This document shows positions 1 through 10,813 of a stretch of 64,000 nucleotides of DNA, one piece after another. Every line of letters starts with the position of its first letter. Position 1 is the stretch's first letter. The notes beneath the pieces are model-generated. The model worked only from the letters and a program-made list of their open reading frames with translations. It made no database searches and was not told where the DNA came from. A program made the position numbers and the translations under genes. The DNA lies in the NCBI GenBank assembly GCA_922989275.2, contig OV277857.1:80345321-80409320 (forward strand), in the 5' to 3' direction. This DNA is from Gari tellinella. Lineage: Eukaryota; Mollusca; Bivalvia; Cardiida; Psammobiidae.

Positions 1-233
1 GCCCTTTATACACTGTTTCAGGCACAAATCGGCAACTTGGTAGAACCACCGACCTTCCGCAAGCCAATGAAAAATCCCCCTCCGGTTAGGGACTGCACAG
101 TCTGTCATTATTAAATACCGTGTAAAAACAACCCTTAATAGTCAAACATGGCCTAGATGTAAGAACACGTGACTTCTTAATTTGCAATTTCAGTGGTCAA
201 TGAAATAAGCAACAAAAGAAATCGAAAAGTTAG

Positions 234-448
234 TAGGGCTGCCATATTTTCCGGATTTTTCCGAAACCGTCGGATTTTTGTTCTAGAGGATGGTACATGT
301 AGCTTAAATCATGCTGAAAGTAAAGCAGAATGCGCCTTAAGGACCATTCTGCTTTACTTTTAATCTGTTTCAAGTACTCGCGCTTTAGAAATACTGTAGA
401 AAATTTGGAAATCTTAGGATTTTTCATGATCACCTTATGGCAGCCTTG
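234..448 (+). mobile_element. E element copy 1
   Basis: Ends TAGGGCTGCCATATTTTCCG and CACCTTATGGCAGCCTTG; flanks AGTTAG and AGATAG (5 of 6 match). The centre carries the AAAGCAGAATGCGCCTTAAG snap-back shared with D. Confidence 0.7.
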
Positions 449-734
449 AGATAGAAATATGAGTATTGTAAGGAAATTCACAAAAACAAACACGGATAGA
501 AAAATAATTTTGACACAAACTTAGTGGTAACTAAAATATGTGCCAGAGTTGTAACGGTGACCATAAAAGGATGAAGCAAGGACCATAATTATCCTACAGT
601 ATGGTTTTAATCTGTTTTTAAGTTGGTCAATATATTGTTCAAAGAGTCGCAATGAAATAGGTGCGACATGTAGGCTACTTACATATTTTGAAATAAAATA
701 GTCTCTTAAAATTAGATGACAAATAGGCACACAT

Positions 735-873
735 AAACATGTGGTTGCTTAATGCATGGTAATGATAATGCAGAAAGCCCCATTAGGATATTTCTGCATG
801 CCACTGTAGTTTTATCCAGCATTAAGCAGTCAACAGCCTTCAGATATCTGCATCCTACGGTTAGTGGTCATCA
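735..873 (+). mobile_element. MITE C relic
   Basis: Snap-back TGGTTGCTTAATGCATGG / GCATTAAGCAGTCAACAG with GCAGAAAGCCCC in the stem, ending GGTTAGTGGTCA where A copy 1 is inserted. Confidence 0.55.
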
Positions 874-1123
874 TACAGTGGAGAATCTGTTATTCTTTCC
901 CGTTTAAATGCAAACGTACGCAAACGCAAAGCACTAAAACGTAGAAAAGAACAACTTTTGGACAATTCTGATAATTCTTGTTTATCTTGGTGGCAAACAG
1001 TTTGGAGCCTGATCAGACGCCGGGTTACCCGGCGTCTGATCTGGCTCCAAACTGTTTGCACTGCAAATAATAGATTTAGCGTAAACGCGTTTATTGGGAA
1101 AGAATAACAGATTCTCCACTGTA
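874..1123 (+). mobile_element. MITE A copy 1 (reference description)
   Basis: A 250-bp element flanked by TA on both sides. Inverted ends read CAGTGGAGAATCTGTTATTC. The left arm has GTTTAAACGCAAACGTACGC; the centre is a near-perfect palindrome of about 67 bp, GCAAACAGTTTGGAGCC, then TGATCAGACGCCGGG, TTA, and the reverse complement. The right arm has GTAAACGCGTTTATTGGGAA. A TA target plus ends starting CAGT fit a Tc1/mariner-mobilised MITE. It encodes no transposase. It sits in a C-type relic: GGTTAGTGGTCA just to its left is a C end. Confidence 0.9.
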
Positions 1124-1145
1124 CACTGTATGGTTCCTCGTTTAA

Positions 1146-2255
1146 CAGGCCTACCATTCCTCCGGATTTTTCCTAAATCTCCGGATGTTTCGTCATTTCT
1201 CCGGATCTCCGGATTTTTTCCGAAATCTCCGGATTTTTTCAAAAATATTTCAGAAAAAAATCCTAATCCCCGATTCAGTGCGGCAGACAGCACCTTCTCG
1301 GACTTTTAAATAAGAGAAAAGCAATAAAAGTATTCCGAATGCTATTTTTATTGGTTCTTATCGGGTCATTGACCGGATTAGCAGCTTGTCCACAACCAAT
1401 CAAACATGTAATTACCACCTGTGGTTCTGATTCGACTGAGGGCTGAGAAGTAGATACGGCATGCACATTATTTATGACACGTCTGGTTCTACATGTTGCA
1501 TAGTGTGGTGTACACACTTCATTTTATGACACGACAGGTTCACGCATTACATGGCGATAAAGTGATATGGGTAGTGCAGGCAAACATCGAGATGCGATAT
1601 CGTAAAGAAGCTATACACGGGAGCAAAATTGCTATACCCAAGAGAAAAAATGCAGCCAAATGAAATCGGCTTTGAATTTTTCAATTTTTTTTTTAAATTA
1701 CGGCAGGGTGTCATGGAATAAAGGCAGGATGTGACGCCCTGCTAAAAGTGTCTAGCCATGAGTATATTTATATGAATATTATAAACATAGTGGCCTGAAA
1801 TGTGCAAAGTCAGATGTAAGACATTGATACTATAACTTTTCTAATCCTTATCACAGAACACAGTTGTCTGACCGGGGTCTATAGAACCTACTGCTAAAAA
1901 GAGTAAATATTTGCAACTATGGAGAATACAGTTGATTTGCCCCTAGCAGTATTTATGATGTTTCCTTATTTTTCTTTTATTATAAATTTTTTTACAGTGT
2001 TTATTGCAATAAAGTTTATACTGTTATTCTTTGTGTGTATGTTTGTAATATATAGATAATGTTTGCAATGGTGTGATTGATGTTTGAAAAGATGGTTTTT
2101 AACTTTTAAATACAAAAGCGCACAAATAAAGATTTTCGATTAAAACGCGCGCTTTTGGGAATCGCGCCTTCAAAGGCGCGATTTTGAAAATCGCGCTTTA
2201 AAATCAAAATTTGGGAAAATCTTAGGATTTTTTTTTTGAAATTATGGTAGGCCTG
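1146..2255 (+). mobile_element. E-type DNA transposon, 1,110 bp, non-coding
   Basis: Inverted ends CAGGCCTACCATTCC and ATTATGGTAGGCCTG, flanked by GTTTAA on both sides (1140-1145 and 2256-2261). The left subterminal region repeats CTCCGGATTTTTTCC several times; the right has AATCGCGC repeats. No transposase is recognisable; stops are frequent. Ends and a 6-bp duplication suggest a hAT-like lineage; not proven. Confidence 0.75.
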
Positions 2256-2429
2256 GTTTAAATGCTACTGAATACATGTTATAAAACGCGTTTGAATACT
2301 AGTAATAAAAGCCTCGGCAAGAAATTGCAATGAGCATAAGCGCCCTCAACACAAACAACGTGACTAGAATAGCCAACAAGTTGGACGGTGAAAATATATG
2401 GACAAATTAAAATGACAGATGCCATGTAT

Positions 2430-2735
2430 CTAACGGTGTGTCTAACGGGACAAACTTGTATATATACGTTTAGCCTTGCGTGACAGAAGCAGAATGTTTA
2501 AAGTAAAATATCGCCAAAGATAACAGATAATTATGTGTGTCTACCCTCACTATTTTGAATACGGTGTGTCTAACGTCACAGATACCGTGCTTCAAACGTG
2601 ACAGTATGCTATGTCTAGCGTGGTAGATAATGTGTTACTGCATATAAAGAGAACGGCGCCGTATATATACTAAGGCAGACATGTGTCTAACGTGACAAAC
2701 GACTTCGGTACTCTTCTAACGTGATGGACGCAGTG
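2430..2735 (+). repeat. Degenerate repeats of GTGTCTAACGTGACA
   Basis: GTGTGTCTAACGGGACA, GTGTGTCTAACGTCACA, AAACGTGACAGTATG, ATGTCTAGCGTGGTAG, GTGTCTAACGTGACAAAC and CTTCTAACGTGATGG, at irregular 30-100 bp spacing. Possibly a worn minisatellite. Confidence 0.6.
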
Positions 2736-2762
2736 GTTTTAACTGTGGGGATGCCGAGATCA

Positions 2763-3002
2763 GGGGCCCGTTTCACAAAACTATGTAAGACAAAAACTGT
2801 TGTAAGTCAGAACTTAAAATTGCATTTTATTTCTGATTTCTCTATCTAATCCTGTCTTGTGATATCTCTTTGGAATAGTCTTTTCAAGATGATTCCAACG
2901 AGATGTCACGAGACAAGATTAGATGGAGAAATAAATAATTGAGACTTTTATATTTATGACTTACGACAACATTTGTTGTACGAAGTTTTATGAAACAGGC
3001 AC
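2763..3002 (+). mobile_element. MITE F copy 1
   Basis: Ends GGGGCCCGTTTCACAAAACT and AGTTTTATGAAACAGGCACC. Inner arms GTAAGACAAAAACTGTTGTA; central hairpin CTAATCCTGTCTTGTGATAT, CTCTTTGGAATAGTC and near complement. Confidence 0.75.
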
Positions 3003-3159
3003 CAGCATCGTATCTTCTGCCATTTTACTGTTATTGCCATTATGATTCATCTTGCCGTTTCTATTTAGACAGTCATAGTTCAAACAATTATGAGACAGGT
3101 ATTAGTTCACAGACAATAGTAAAGTTGGATGGTAAAACAACAATAAACCCTCTCTGTGT

Positions 3160-3345
3160 ATACCGTGGGAAATGTTGTTGTAACTCAGATTATAAAAGTA
3201 TCATTTTTTATTTCTTTCTCCAACTTATCCTGTATTGTGACATCTTTTTGGAATCGTCTTTAAAAGACGATTCCAAAGAGATGTCACAAGACAGGATTAG
3301 ATGAAGAAATCAGAAATTAAATGTTTCTTAAAGTTTTGACTTCGG
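3160..3345 (+). mobile_element. MITE F core, ends lost
   Basis: Hairpin TCCTGTATTGTGACATC, TTTTTGGAATCGTC, TTTAAAAG and complement, inside worn GTTGTAACTCAGATTATAA arms. Confidence 0.65.
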
Positions 3346-3902
3346 CAGGATAAGAGTTTAAACAATGACTTCCATTGCAAATAGTTTTGAACGTAATCAA
3401 ACACTGGGTAACCCGAGGTCTGATCACGCCCCAAACACACCGGGTAACCCGAGGTCTGATCACGCCTCAAACTGTTTGCCACTTAAATTACAACAAAAAG
3501 CTAATAGTTTTAAAACGTTGTTTAGTTTAAACGGGAAAGAATAACGTCTTCCAAACCGTGCATGTAGTATACATGTACAGTTGAACACAAAAAATGGACA
3601 AAAATATGAATATAGTCAATATACAACAGTTTTACAGCACGATATACAAAATTGCTTCATCAAAGAAGTTATCATAAACAATACAGCCAACCCCTAAATT
3701 ACGATCACTGAAAATAAACCTCTTATCTATCTTAACCCTTAGTACAATAAACCTGTTTCTAGTTTTAACATCAAGTGACCGCCTACAGCAGGTTGAAAGT
3801 ATCACAGAATGCACATTTACCTTCAATCTGCTTTAGCTACTACATGTATCTGCTCATATATAGACACTGTTTCTGGCAGTGCAAAATTTTACTGTACACC
3901 TA

Positions 3903-4142
3903 TACAGTGGAGAATCTGTTATTCTTTCCCGTTTAAACGCAAACGTAAAGCACTAAAACGTAGAAAAGTACAACTTTTGGACAATTCTGATAATGCTTGT
4001 TTATCTTGGTGGCAAACAGTTTGGAGCCTGATCAGACGCCGGGCTACCCGGCGTCTGATCTGGCTCCAAACTGTTTGCACTGCAAATAATAGTTTTAGCA
4101 TAAACGCGTTTATTGGGAAAGAATAACACATTCTCCACTGTA
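3903..4142 (+). mobile_element. MITE A copy 2
   Basis: Flanked by TA on both sides. Same orientation as copy 1. The left arm lacks about 10 bp (one ACGCAAACGC unit), and the hairpin has GGGCTACCC at its tip. Confidence 0.9.
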
Positions 4143-4149
4143 TGTAGTA

Positions 4150-4359
4150 TACAGCAGAACCTTTCCATTACGACCACTAATTTTTGTTAATTAATGGTTT
4201 ATAAAAGCAGGTGACTGCTTAAAGCAAGGTTGCAGTAAAACAGAAAACTCCTTTAGGAGCTTTCTGTTTTACTGCCACCTTGCTTTAACTTGTCACTTGT
4301 CTTTAATATAACCAATCACCCTTCGTTTTTAGTCGTCGTGATAGAGAGGTTTTACTGTA
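4150..4359 (+). mobile_element. MITE C copy 1 (reference description)
   Basis: TA-flanked; ends CAGCAGAACCTTTCCATTAC and GATAGAGAGGTTTTACTG. The centre is a snap-back: GCTTAAAGCAAGGTTGCAG, TAAAACAGAAAACTCC, then TTTAGG and the near reverse complement. TA target suggests Tc1/mariner mobilisation. It starts 8 bp after A copy 2. Confidence 0.82.
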
Positions 4360-4758
4360 AACATGTAGTTTAATCTCCCTCAAGTGACATTCAAAAGTAA
4401 GTCTTATTACCAGTATTTACATGTATGTAAGGTGGTACAGAATCATATACGTGAATTATGCACGCTATTTATGTCGTGCATTGACCTGCTACATGTTATT
4501 GTCTTCAATAATCGAGTTCATACTTGTCGCTCAAGACAGGTTATGTACCACGGCCTGTTATTTTTTGTGTTTGAAACAAATGGCTGGAAAATGTGTTTAA
4601 TTCTATTGAAGACGAGTGAATTTAACCCATTTGCGCCAAGTAGACTATTCCATGTTTATATACAATGTATTGTATATCGCATTAGTTCATTCTTATGTAA
4701 GGGGTACCTTGTGTAAAGTTTCATTTTCTTTTTGTTTTATATTGAAATTCCTATCAGC

Positions 4759-4825
4759 AAACAGTGTAGACTCTGATCAGACGCCGCATTATGCGGCGTC
4801 TGATCAGAGTCTACACTGTTTGCCT
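4759..4825 (+). repeat. Perfect hairpin module with mixed features
   Basis: GCAAACAGTGTAGACTCTG, ATCAGACGCCGCATTATG, CGGCGTCTGATCAGAGTC, TACACTGTTTGCC. It joins the GTGTAGAC outer part of G to the GACGCCG inner part of A/B/S. No element ends seen around it. Confidence 0.85.
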
Positions 4826-4983
4826 AAGTCCTTTTTAGAGGGCGTGTCCCTAGACACAAATACGTTAAGGAAGAAAATAGTAAAGCATAATGTTTCACTG
4901 AATCGTACTACATGTACATCATTTTCACCATGGTTGAGCTGTCACTTTCATTCATCATCAATGAGTCTTCCTTTGAGTGGTGG

Positions 4984-5223
4984 TACAGTGGAGAATCTGT
5001 TATTCTTTCCCGTTTAAACGCAAACGCAAAACACTAAAACGTAGAAAAAGACAACATTTTGACAATTTTGAGTTTTCATGTTTATCTGAGTGGCAAACTG
5101 TTTGGAGACTGATCATACGCCGGGTTACCCGGCGTCTGATCTGGCTCCAAACCGTTCGCACTGGAAATAATAGGTTTAGCGTAAACGCGTTTATTGGGAA
5201 AGAATAACAGATTCTCCACTGTA
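4984..5223 (+). mobile_element. MITE A copy 3, diverged
   Basis: TA flanks. Copy 1 orientation, with many substitutions in the left arm, ATCATACGCC in the stem, and the same short ACGC unit count as copy 2. An older copy. Confidence 0.88.
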
Positions 5224-5369
5224 ACTGGTACAAAATGTAATGGCGATATTTCATAGAAAAATATTGCATAGTTTCATATGAGAGATATAACAATAATCTG
5301 TCTCAGAGCTATCCCGAGTTTCCTCGTTAATACTATCGCTGAAGTAAAGAATACTTCAGCGATACATAA

Positions 5370-5583
5370 TTAACCCTTATCCTGCAGTGATGTCGTCTGC
5401 TTTGAAATTGTCGTCTGCAAAGTTTGTTAAATTAAGATCTATACATTTTTTTAAGTAAATTAACCTAAAGACGAGTGTCAAACAGTTTGGATCCAGATCA
5501 GACGCCGCGTAACGCGGTGTCTGATCTGGATCTAAACTGTTTGCAAAAATCAATAAAGTCGCGACCAACAGGCAAAGGGTTAA
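5370..5583 (+). mobile_element. MITE B copy 1 (reference description)
   Basis: About 214 bp between TTAA sites. Ends CCCTTATCCTGCAG and GGCAAAGGG. TTAA targets with CCC ends fit piggyBac-mobilised MITEs. Inside are GTCGTCTGC direct repeats, then the palindrome TCAAACAGTTTGGATCCAG, ATCAGACGCCGCG, TAA and its complement. The hairpin matches that of A although the ends and targets differ. Confidence 0.8.
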
Positions 5584-5691
5584 AGCCGCGGTCACGCCTA
5601 CATTAAAGGTCACTACGTAGTCCACTGTAGTTCGTTTGAATGAGGTCCATCGCTGTGATACTTCGACAAAAAATAAAGAACATTAAAGAAG

Positions 5692-6117
5692 GATTCTAAC
5701 ATGACACGTGAATTCGTCTCTATAAACAAAGAACAGGTCTATCGTGGTATACCTGAGACGGTATACCACGCTCTTCCCCACCCCGCTCCTCCCACGGTTA
5801 TATGACATTACGTGACCACGTGCGTTCATACGTTATGTTTTTTAAATTTCTTTCGTTATTCATATAGCCCGTAAAGACCATATACTTTTAACCAGTAACG
5901 TTACAGTAATTTTCTCATTCTTCTGTCTTGTTTGATGTAATGTTTGTTCTATGCCAGATTATGGATCGGTAATTGTAAATTTGCTTATGGGTGTTAGATT
6001 CTTGTAATGCCGCAGAAAAAGTTATTCGGTCGAAAAACTTCATCCGCTGAGGAAATAAGTATGGAACATTTGATTTCCTTTCTAATGAATTTCTTTACAT
6101 CTGGTCATGTTAGAATC
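5692..6117 (+). repeat. Inverted pair GATTCTAACATGAC, 398 bp apart
   Basis: GATTCTAACATGAC (5692-5705) and GTCATGTTAGAATC (6104-6117) bracket otherwise unrecognised DNA and abut the palindrome at 6118. They could be short ends of an unknown element. Confidence 0.5.
5743..5770 (+). repeat. Perfect 11-bp hairpin
   Basis: CGTGGTATACC, loop TGAGAC, GGTATACCACG. Confidence 0.8.
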
Positions 6118-6286
6118 GAAATAATCTATGTTCTACCGTTGTGAAACTGTATTTTACAACGGTCGGTCGTTGTGGTGCGCAGGAATTGACCACTCAGGCC
6201 TTCGGCCTGAGTGGTCAATTCCTGCGCACCACAACTCCCAACCGTTGTAAAATACCGTTTCACAACGGTAGAACATAAATTATTTC
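6118..6286 (+). repeat. 169-nt near-perfect palindrome
   Basis: Arms of about 83 nt with five mismatches by my count. Outer GAAATAAT-TATGTTC, inner CTACCGTTGTGAAAC, TTTTACAACGGT, GTTGTGGTGCGCAGGAATTG, ACCACTCAGGCC, with only TTC as loop. It shares no hairpin or end with the MITE families in the window. Confidence 0.88.
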
Positions 6287-6512
6287 TTAATTAACTGTAT
6301 TGCTGACAGTGTTATATAAATAGCAAAATGGTTCGAGTTAGCTTGATTACGTAGACTACGTGTGAACTGTGTTCAAATACAACTCATTAGGGCCAAATGC
6401 GATGAACTACGGTAAACGGCTATAATACGTTCTCAGAATCCACACTGACAGCTGTGTGACACTCTGATTAACATGAACGATCTGTTTTGTTCAAACACAC
6501 CGTTTTCTACAT

Positions 6513-6563
6513 TTTAATGCAATTGCGTTTTAAACGGGAAAAGATAGCGTCTTCTCCACTGTA
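6513..6563 (+). mobile_element. Right-end relic of an A-like MITE
   Basis: TTTTAATGCAATTGCG, AAACGGGAAAAGATAG and TCTTCTCCACTGTA match the right half of older A-like copies; the left half is missing. Confidence 0.6.
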
Positions 6564-6595
6564 CTGTGTAAAAGTACCAATATTCCATAGTAATG

Positions 6596-6845
6596 TACAG
6601 TGGAGAATCTGTTATTCTTTCCCGTTTAAACGCAAACGTACGCAAACGCAAAGCACTAAAACGTAGAAAAGAACAATTTTTGGACAAATCTGATAATTCT
6701 TGTTTATCTTGGTGGCAAACAGTTTGGAGCCTGATCAGACGCCGGGTTACCCGGCGTCTGATCTGGCTCCAAACTGTTTGCACTGCAAATAATAGTTTTA
6801 GCGTAAACGCGTTTATTGGGAAAGAATAACAGATTCTCCACTGTA
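6596..6845 (+). mobile_element. MITE A copy 4
   Basis: TA flanks, copy 1 orientation, only a few differences from copy 1. It lies about 30 bp from the right end of an older A relic (6513-6563). Confidence 0.9.
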
Positions 6846-7034
6846 CCCGAAGATCGTCGTCTGCGTTTTCATAATAAATTATCAAATTTGGCTTTTGATT
6901 AAAGAAGTATTAGGAAAAGTGATAAACAAGTTTCGACCCTGATCTATTTTGACAACAAGCAGACACTCGCCATAAGTTTCCAACAAATAGATGCATTTAA
7001 TAATTAACCATGTCATCTGTCTTAAGACACACAG

Positions 7035-7193
7035 TACAGTAGACTACTCTTTCCCGTTCAAACGAAACTAAATGACAATCAGTTTGGAACCTGTAAGATG
7101 CAGAAACATCCAATGACTGATCTGGGTCCAAATTGTCTGCAAAAGAAATTAATGTTTTAACACAAACGCGTTTATTTGGAAAGATCCACTGTA
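7035..7193 (+). mobile_element. Degenerate short A-like MITE
   Basis: TA-flanked; begins CAGTAGACTACTCTTTCCCG and ends GGAAAGATCCACTG. It retains the arm order and a decayed central hairpin, with large deletions. Confidence 0.6.
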
Positions 7194-7239
7194 AGTATGT
7201 TTCAACTTTCAATAAAACAAATTTAAACTGTAAACGGTT

Positions 7240-7464
7240 TTAACTCTTTGCATGCTAGCGGCGGATAAATCTGCCACTTTGATTACCTTTGCAAAACAGT
7301 TTTGATTCAGATGAGACGCCGCGTGACGCGTCGTCTCATCTGGATCAAAACTTTTTGACACTCTGACCCTGTTTTGAAAAGAAAATTAGAAAAATCTATT
7401 TTTAGAACATAGGCAGACGGTAATTGTTGCAGACGAAAACATTACACAGCATGCAAAGAGTTAA
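7240..7464 (+). mobile_element. MITE B-like, CTCTTTGCATGC ends
   Basis: TTAA on both sides; ends CTCTTTGCATGCTAG and GCATGCAAAGAG. Centre AAAACAGTTTTGATTCAG, ATGAGACGCCGCG, TGA and complement; GCAGACG near the right. Confidence 0.8.
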
Positions 7465-7776
7465 CTACTTTCAATCAGTTTAAGGGCCCCATGGCAAGGT
7501 GTTTTGCTATGGACATTTCTCTGTGCTCCTTTGTTTTTCAAAACAACTTAAATTGAAACAATATCAAGAACAAATGAACAAGGAATTGAAATTAAACACG
7601 GTAAACATAAAACTTGTAACAACTCTCTATCGAACATCAAACAGTGAAAATCTATACATGTACATGTACAAGAATCTACAGAATTGAAACAATATTTACT
7701 AACAATATAAAAGTGTAACTCATATTTTTCTGTTATTTCATAACTTTAAAATTGTCAATGCCATTAAAAGGAGGAG

Positions 7777-7999
7777 TACAGTGGAGAATCTGTTATTCTT
7801 TCCCAATAAACACGTTTACGCTAAAACTATTATTTGCAGTGCAAACAGTTTGGAGCCAGATCAGACTCCAAACTGTTTGCCACCAAGATAAACAAGAATT
7901 ATCAGAATTGTCAAAAAGTTGTTCTTTTCTACGTTTTAGTGCTTTGCGTTTGCGTACGTTTGCGTTTAAACGGGAAAGAATAACAGATTCTCCACTGTA
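7777..7999 (-). mobile_element. MITE A copy 5, centre of hairpin deleted
   Basis: TA flanks, inverted relative to copy 1. The arms are intact, but the palindrome reads GCCAGATCAGACTCCAAACT: the GCCGGGTAACCCGGCGTCTG segment is gone. The element is otherwise close to consensus, so this is a recent internal deletion. Confidence 0.9.
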
Positions 8000-8264
8000 C
8001 ATGTGTATCTAAAATAGTATACCCATTTCTCAACCAACCCCTAGGTTGTAACTTCTCAAAGGAAATAAATGTCTTTTCGAGGCGATTCTCATGTACAGTC
8101 AAAGCATAAATTATGAAGCCGTGACAATATAATTTATGAGCCATGCCATGACAAATCCTGCCTTATTGAATTGCAATATGGCACAGACCAAGCACCGTTG
8201 TCATCACAGGCTGTGCATCTAAGTTTGTCTACACTGCCAACTACCCTATATAATACATGTATGT

Positions 8265-8345
8265 CGGTGCCAAACAATGTGGATCAAGACCAGCCGCCAT
8301 GTCTTTGATGCGGCGACTGGCCTTGATCTACACTGCTTGCAATGC
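8265..8345 (+). repeat. Variant hairpin GACCAGCCGCC
   Basis: CCAAACAATGTGGATCAAG, ACCAGCCGCCATGTC, TTTG, ATGCGGCGACTGGCCTTG, ATCTACACTGCTTGC. A related worn copy is at 11690-11755. Confidence 0.7.
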
Positions 8346-8346
8346 A

Positions 8347-8560
8347 TTAACCCTTAGCCCGCCAAATAAATTGTCGTCTGCTATATTTCTCGTCTGCTTC
8401 AAGTTTCAAAGTGCTTCAAAGTTGCTCAAAATTGCTGAAAATGTTGTCCGAGTGTCAAACAGCTTGGATCCGGATGAGACGCCGAGTTACTCGGCGTCTC
8501 ATCCGGATCCAAGCTGTTTGCATATGGAGCTATAGTCGTGAGTGGCAGGCTAAGGGTTAA
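8347..8560 (+). mobile_element. MITE B copy 2
   Basis: TTAA flanks, ends CCCTTAGCCCGCC and GGCAGGCTAAGGG, two GTCTGC motifs on the left, stem AACAGCTTGGATCCGG, ATGAGACGCCGAG, TTA. Nearly identical to the copy at 14168. Confidence 0.88.
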
Positions 8561-9103
8561 GACAGATTTTGTAATGGCACGGCTCATATTTAAGTATTGG
8601 CATTATCAAGTTTACTCTCTGTTTTTATCACCCATCACTGCATAATTATTATCCACAAAAGTAGATATTTTCCAACAGTGAAGACCACGACAAGGCGACG
8701 TCATTTGCGGTGTCTCAACCAGGGTCTACACTGTTTGAGTTTTCACATGAAATATGATCTGTTGTATGGACAAACACTGTAGAGTCTTAAGGTACCCCTT
8801 GTATATCTATAATGAAACATTCCAGCAAGCATATGGACACGGTCCATTGCACTATCCAGGATTAAATTGGTTAATGTCTTTTAAACCTAAGACGATTTGA
8901 ATCCAGTATTTCACAATATTGATTCTGATTAGTTACCTTATTCATGTGACCAGGGTACAAACGGTCTGCAAAGTCTAGTAAAATGTTGCTCAACATGATA
9001 ATAGTTACGCAATAACTCTTGCAATAGACTCCATGTTTATGTAATAAGACCAATAACAGTTGCAGAATATCAAAATAAACTATACATTGATTACATTCCA
9101 TCA

Positions 9104-9353
9104 TACAGTGGAGAATCTGTTATTCTTTCCCGTTTAAACGCAAACGTACGCAAACGCAAAGCACTAAAACGTAGAAAAGAACAACTTCTGGACAATTCTG
9201 ATATTTCATGTTTATCTTGGTGGCAAACAATTTGGAGCCTGATCAGACGCCGGGTTACCCGGCGTCTGATCTGGTTCCAAACTGTTTGTAAAAGAAAAAA
9301 TAGTTTTAGCGTAAACGCGTTTATCGGGAAAGAATAACAGATTCTCCACTGTA
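9104..9353 (+). mobile_element. MITE A copy 6
   Basis: TA flanks, copy 1 orientation. Variant right arm GTAAAAGAAAAAATAG after the hairpin; the same variant appears in the copy at 56964. Confidence 0.9.
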
Positions 9354-9385
9354 CATTATATCGTGTCGGTTCTCTTAACAATTCC

Positions 9386-9836
9386 TACAGTGAAGAAGGC
9401 ATTGTTTGTTCTAGTTTAAATGAAATGAAACGGAAACGCATTTAGTACAGTGGAGAATGTGTTATTCTTTCCCAATAAACGCGTTAATGCTAAAAGTATT
9501 ATTTGCAGTGCAAACAGTTTGGAGCCATATCAGACGCCGGGTAACCCGGCGTCTGATCAGGCTCCAAACTGTTTGCCACCAAGATAAACATGAAGTATCA
9601 GAATTGTCCAAACGTTGTTCTTTTCTACGGTTTAGCGCTTTGCGTTTGCGTACGTTTGCGTTTAAACGGGAAAGAATAACAGATTTTCCACTGTAACTGT
9701 GGTAATTTATTTTTATCAGTGACAAATGGGTTGGAACCTGACTGACGTCTCATCTCGTTCCAAATCGCTTGCCATGCACAAAAGGTTTTTCGCACAAACA
9801 CATTTATTTGGAAATAATAACATCTTCTCCACTGTA
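9386..9836 (+). mobile_element. Old A-like MITE split by a younger A copy
   Basis: Outer ends CAGTGAAGAAGGCATTG and ACATCTTCTCCACTG with TA flanks. The left arm (to 9445) and the right part (9696 on, with a decayed GGTTGGAACCTGACTGACG hairpin) are separated by A copy 7. Confidence 0.75.
9446..9695 (-). mobile_element. MITE A copy 7, nested
   Basis: TA flanks, inverted. Inserted in the old A-like element 9386-9836. One stem change (CCATATCAGACG). Confidence 0.9.
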
Positions 9837-9839
9837 TCA

Positions 9840-10089
9840 TACAGTGGAGAATCTGTTATTCTTTCTCGTTTAAACGCAAACGTACGCAAACGCAAAACAC
9901 TAAAACGTAGAAAACAACAACTTTTGGACAATTCTGATAATTCATGTTTATCTTGGTGGCAAACAGTTTGGAGCCTGATCAGACGCCGGGTTACCCGGCG
10001 TCTGATCTGGCTCCAAACTGTTTGCACTGCAAATAATAGTTTTAGCGTAAACGCGTTTATTGGGAAAAAATGACAGATTCTCCACTGTA
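9840..10089 (+). mobile_element. MITE A copy 8
   Basis: TA flanks, copy 1 orientation, four bases after the end of the old copy at 9836. The right end has GGGAAAAAATGACAG. Confidence 0.9.
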
Positions 10090-10635
10090 CCGTCGATCTA
10101 TTGACCCTTTCGTCCGATGCACGTGTATTAAATTTTCAAAATTAAAATTGGATTTCTATAGACAATGACAGAAACAACTGAAACAGAACAAACAAGCTTC
10201 ATAGCAAAGGTGAAGGTCATATAATTATGTTTTTTCTATTGCACATTATAATGAATGACAGACAAAAAATGGAATATGTCACGTGCGCACGGACGGCCAC
10301 TCAAATTCCTTCTAATACACTGAATTCAATGGGTATAAAACATGAGCTAGTATACACTTTTCTAATATCTCAAGGCAGCCACGCGATTGGATAATATTGC
10401 GATATGCATGAAATATATGAGATTCATAATGAGAAAAAGGGGGCGTGGTCTCAATGACATTGTAAACACTGTAGATGTAGACGAAGATCAACAACCGTGA
10501 AATAAACACTGGCTGATATAGGTCTACATCGTTTGCAATGAAACGTGGCCAATTTTCTCTTGCCATGGCTCATATATGTATACAGAAATATATAAAATAG
10601 CAACCCTATGAATGCGGGAAACAAATTTTGTTGAC
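10090..10635. other. No gene recognised
   Basis: Mixed-composition DNA between A copy 8 and the 3' end of the membrane-protein gene. No MITE ends, splice-consistent frame or RNA gene was seen. Confidence 0.5.
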
Positions 10636-10706
10636 CTTCTAAATAGTTTGGATCCTGGTCAGACGCTGAGTTACTCGGAGTCTGATCTGGATCCAAACTA
10701 TTTTCC
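10636..10706 (+). repeat. Hairpin module downstream of the gene's 3' end
   Basis: TAAATAGTTTGGATCCTGG, TCAGACGCTGAG, TTA and complement, about 110 bp past the poly(A) signal. Flanks are unrecognised. Confidence 0.7.
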
Positions 10707-10813
10707 ACTCGGATTAACGAAATACAAAGTCGATATATTTTTTAATTTTTGGAATAGTGAGATGAAACTCTTGAGTGGACAGTATTCGGTCAGCGTTCAA
10801 AGGGTCAAGGTGC

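Noticed and set aside
4759..4825. Rho-independent terminators for the many GC-rich hairpins
   Set aside because: They lack U-tracts, are in eukaryotic DNA and are repeated inside MITEs.
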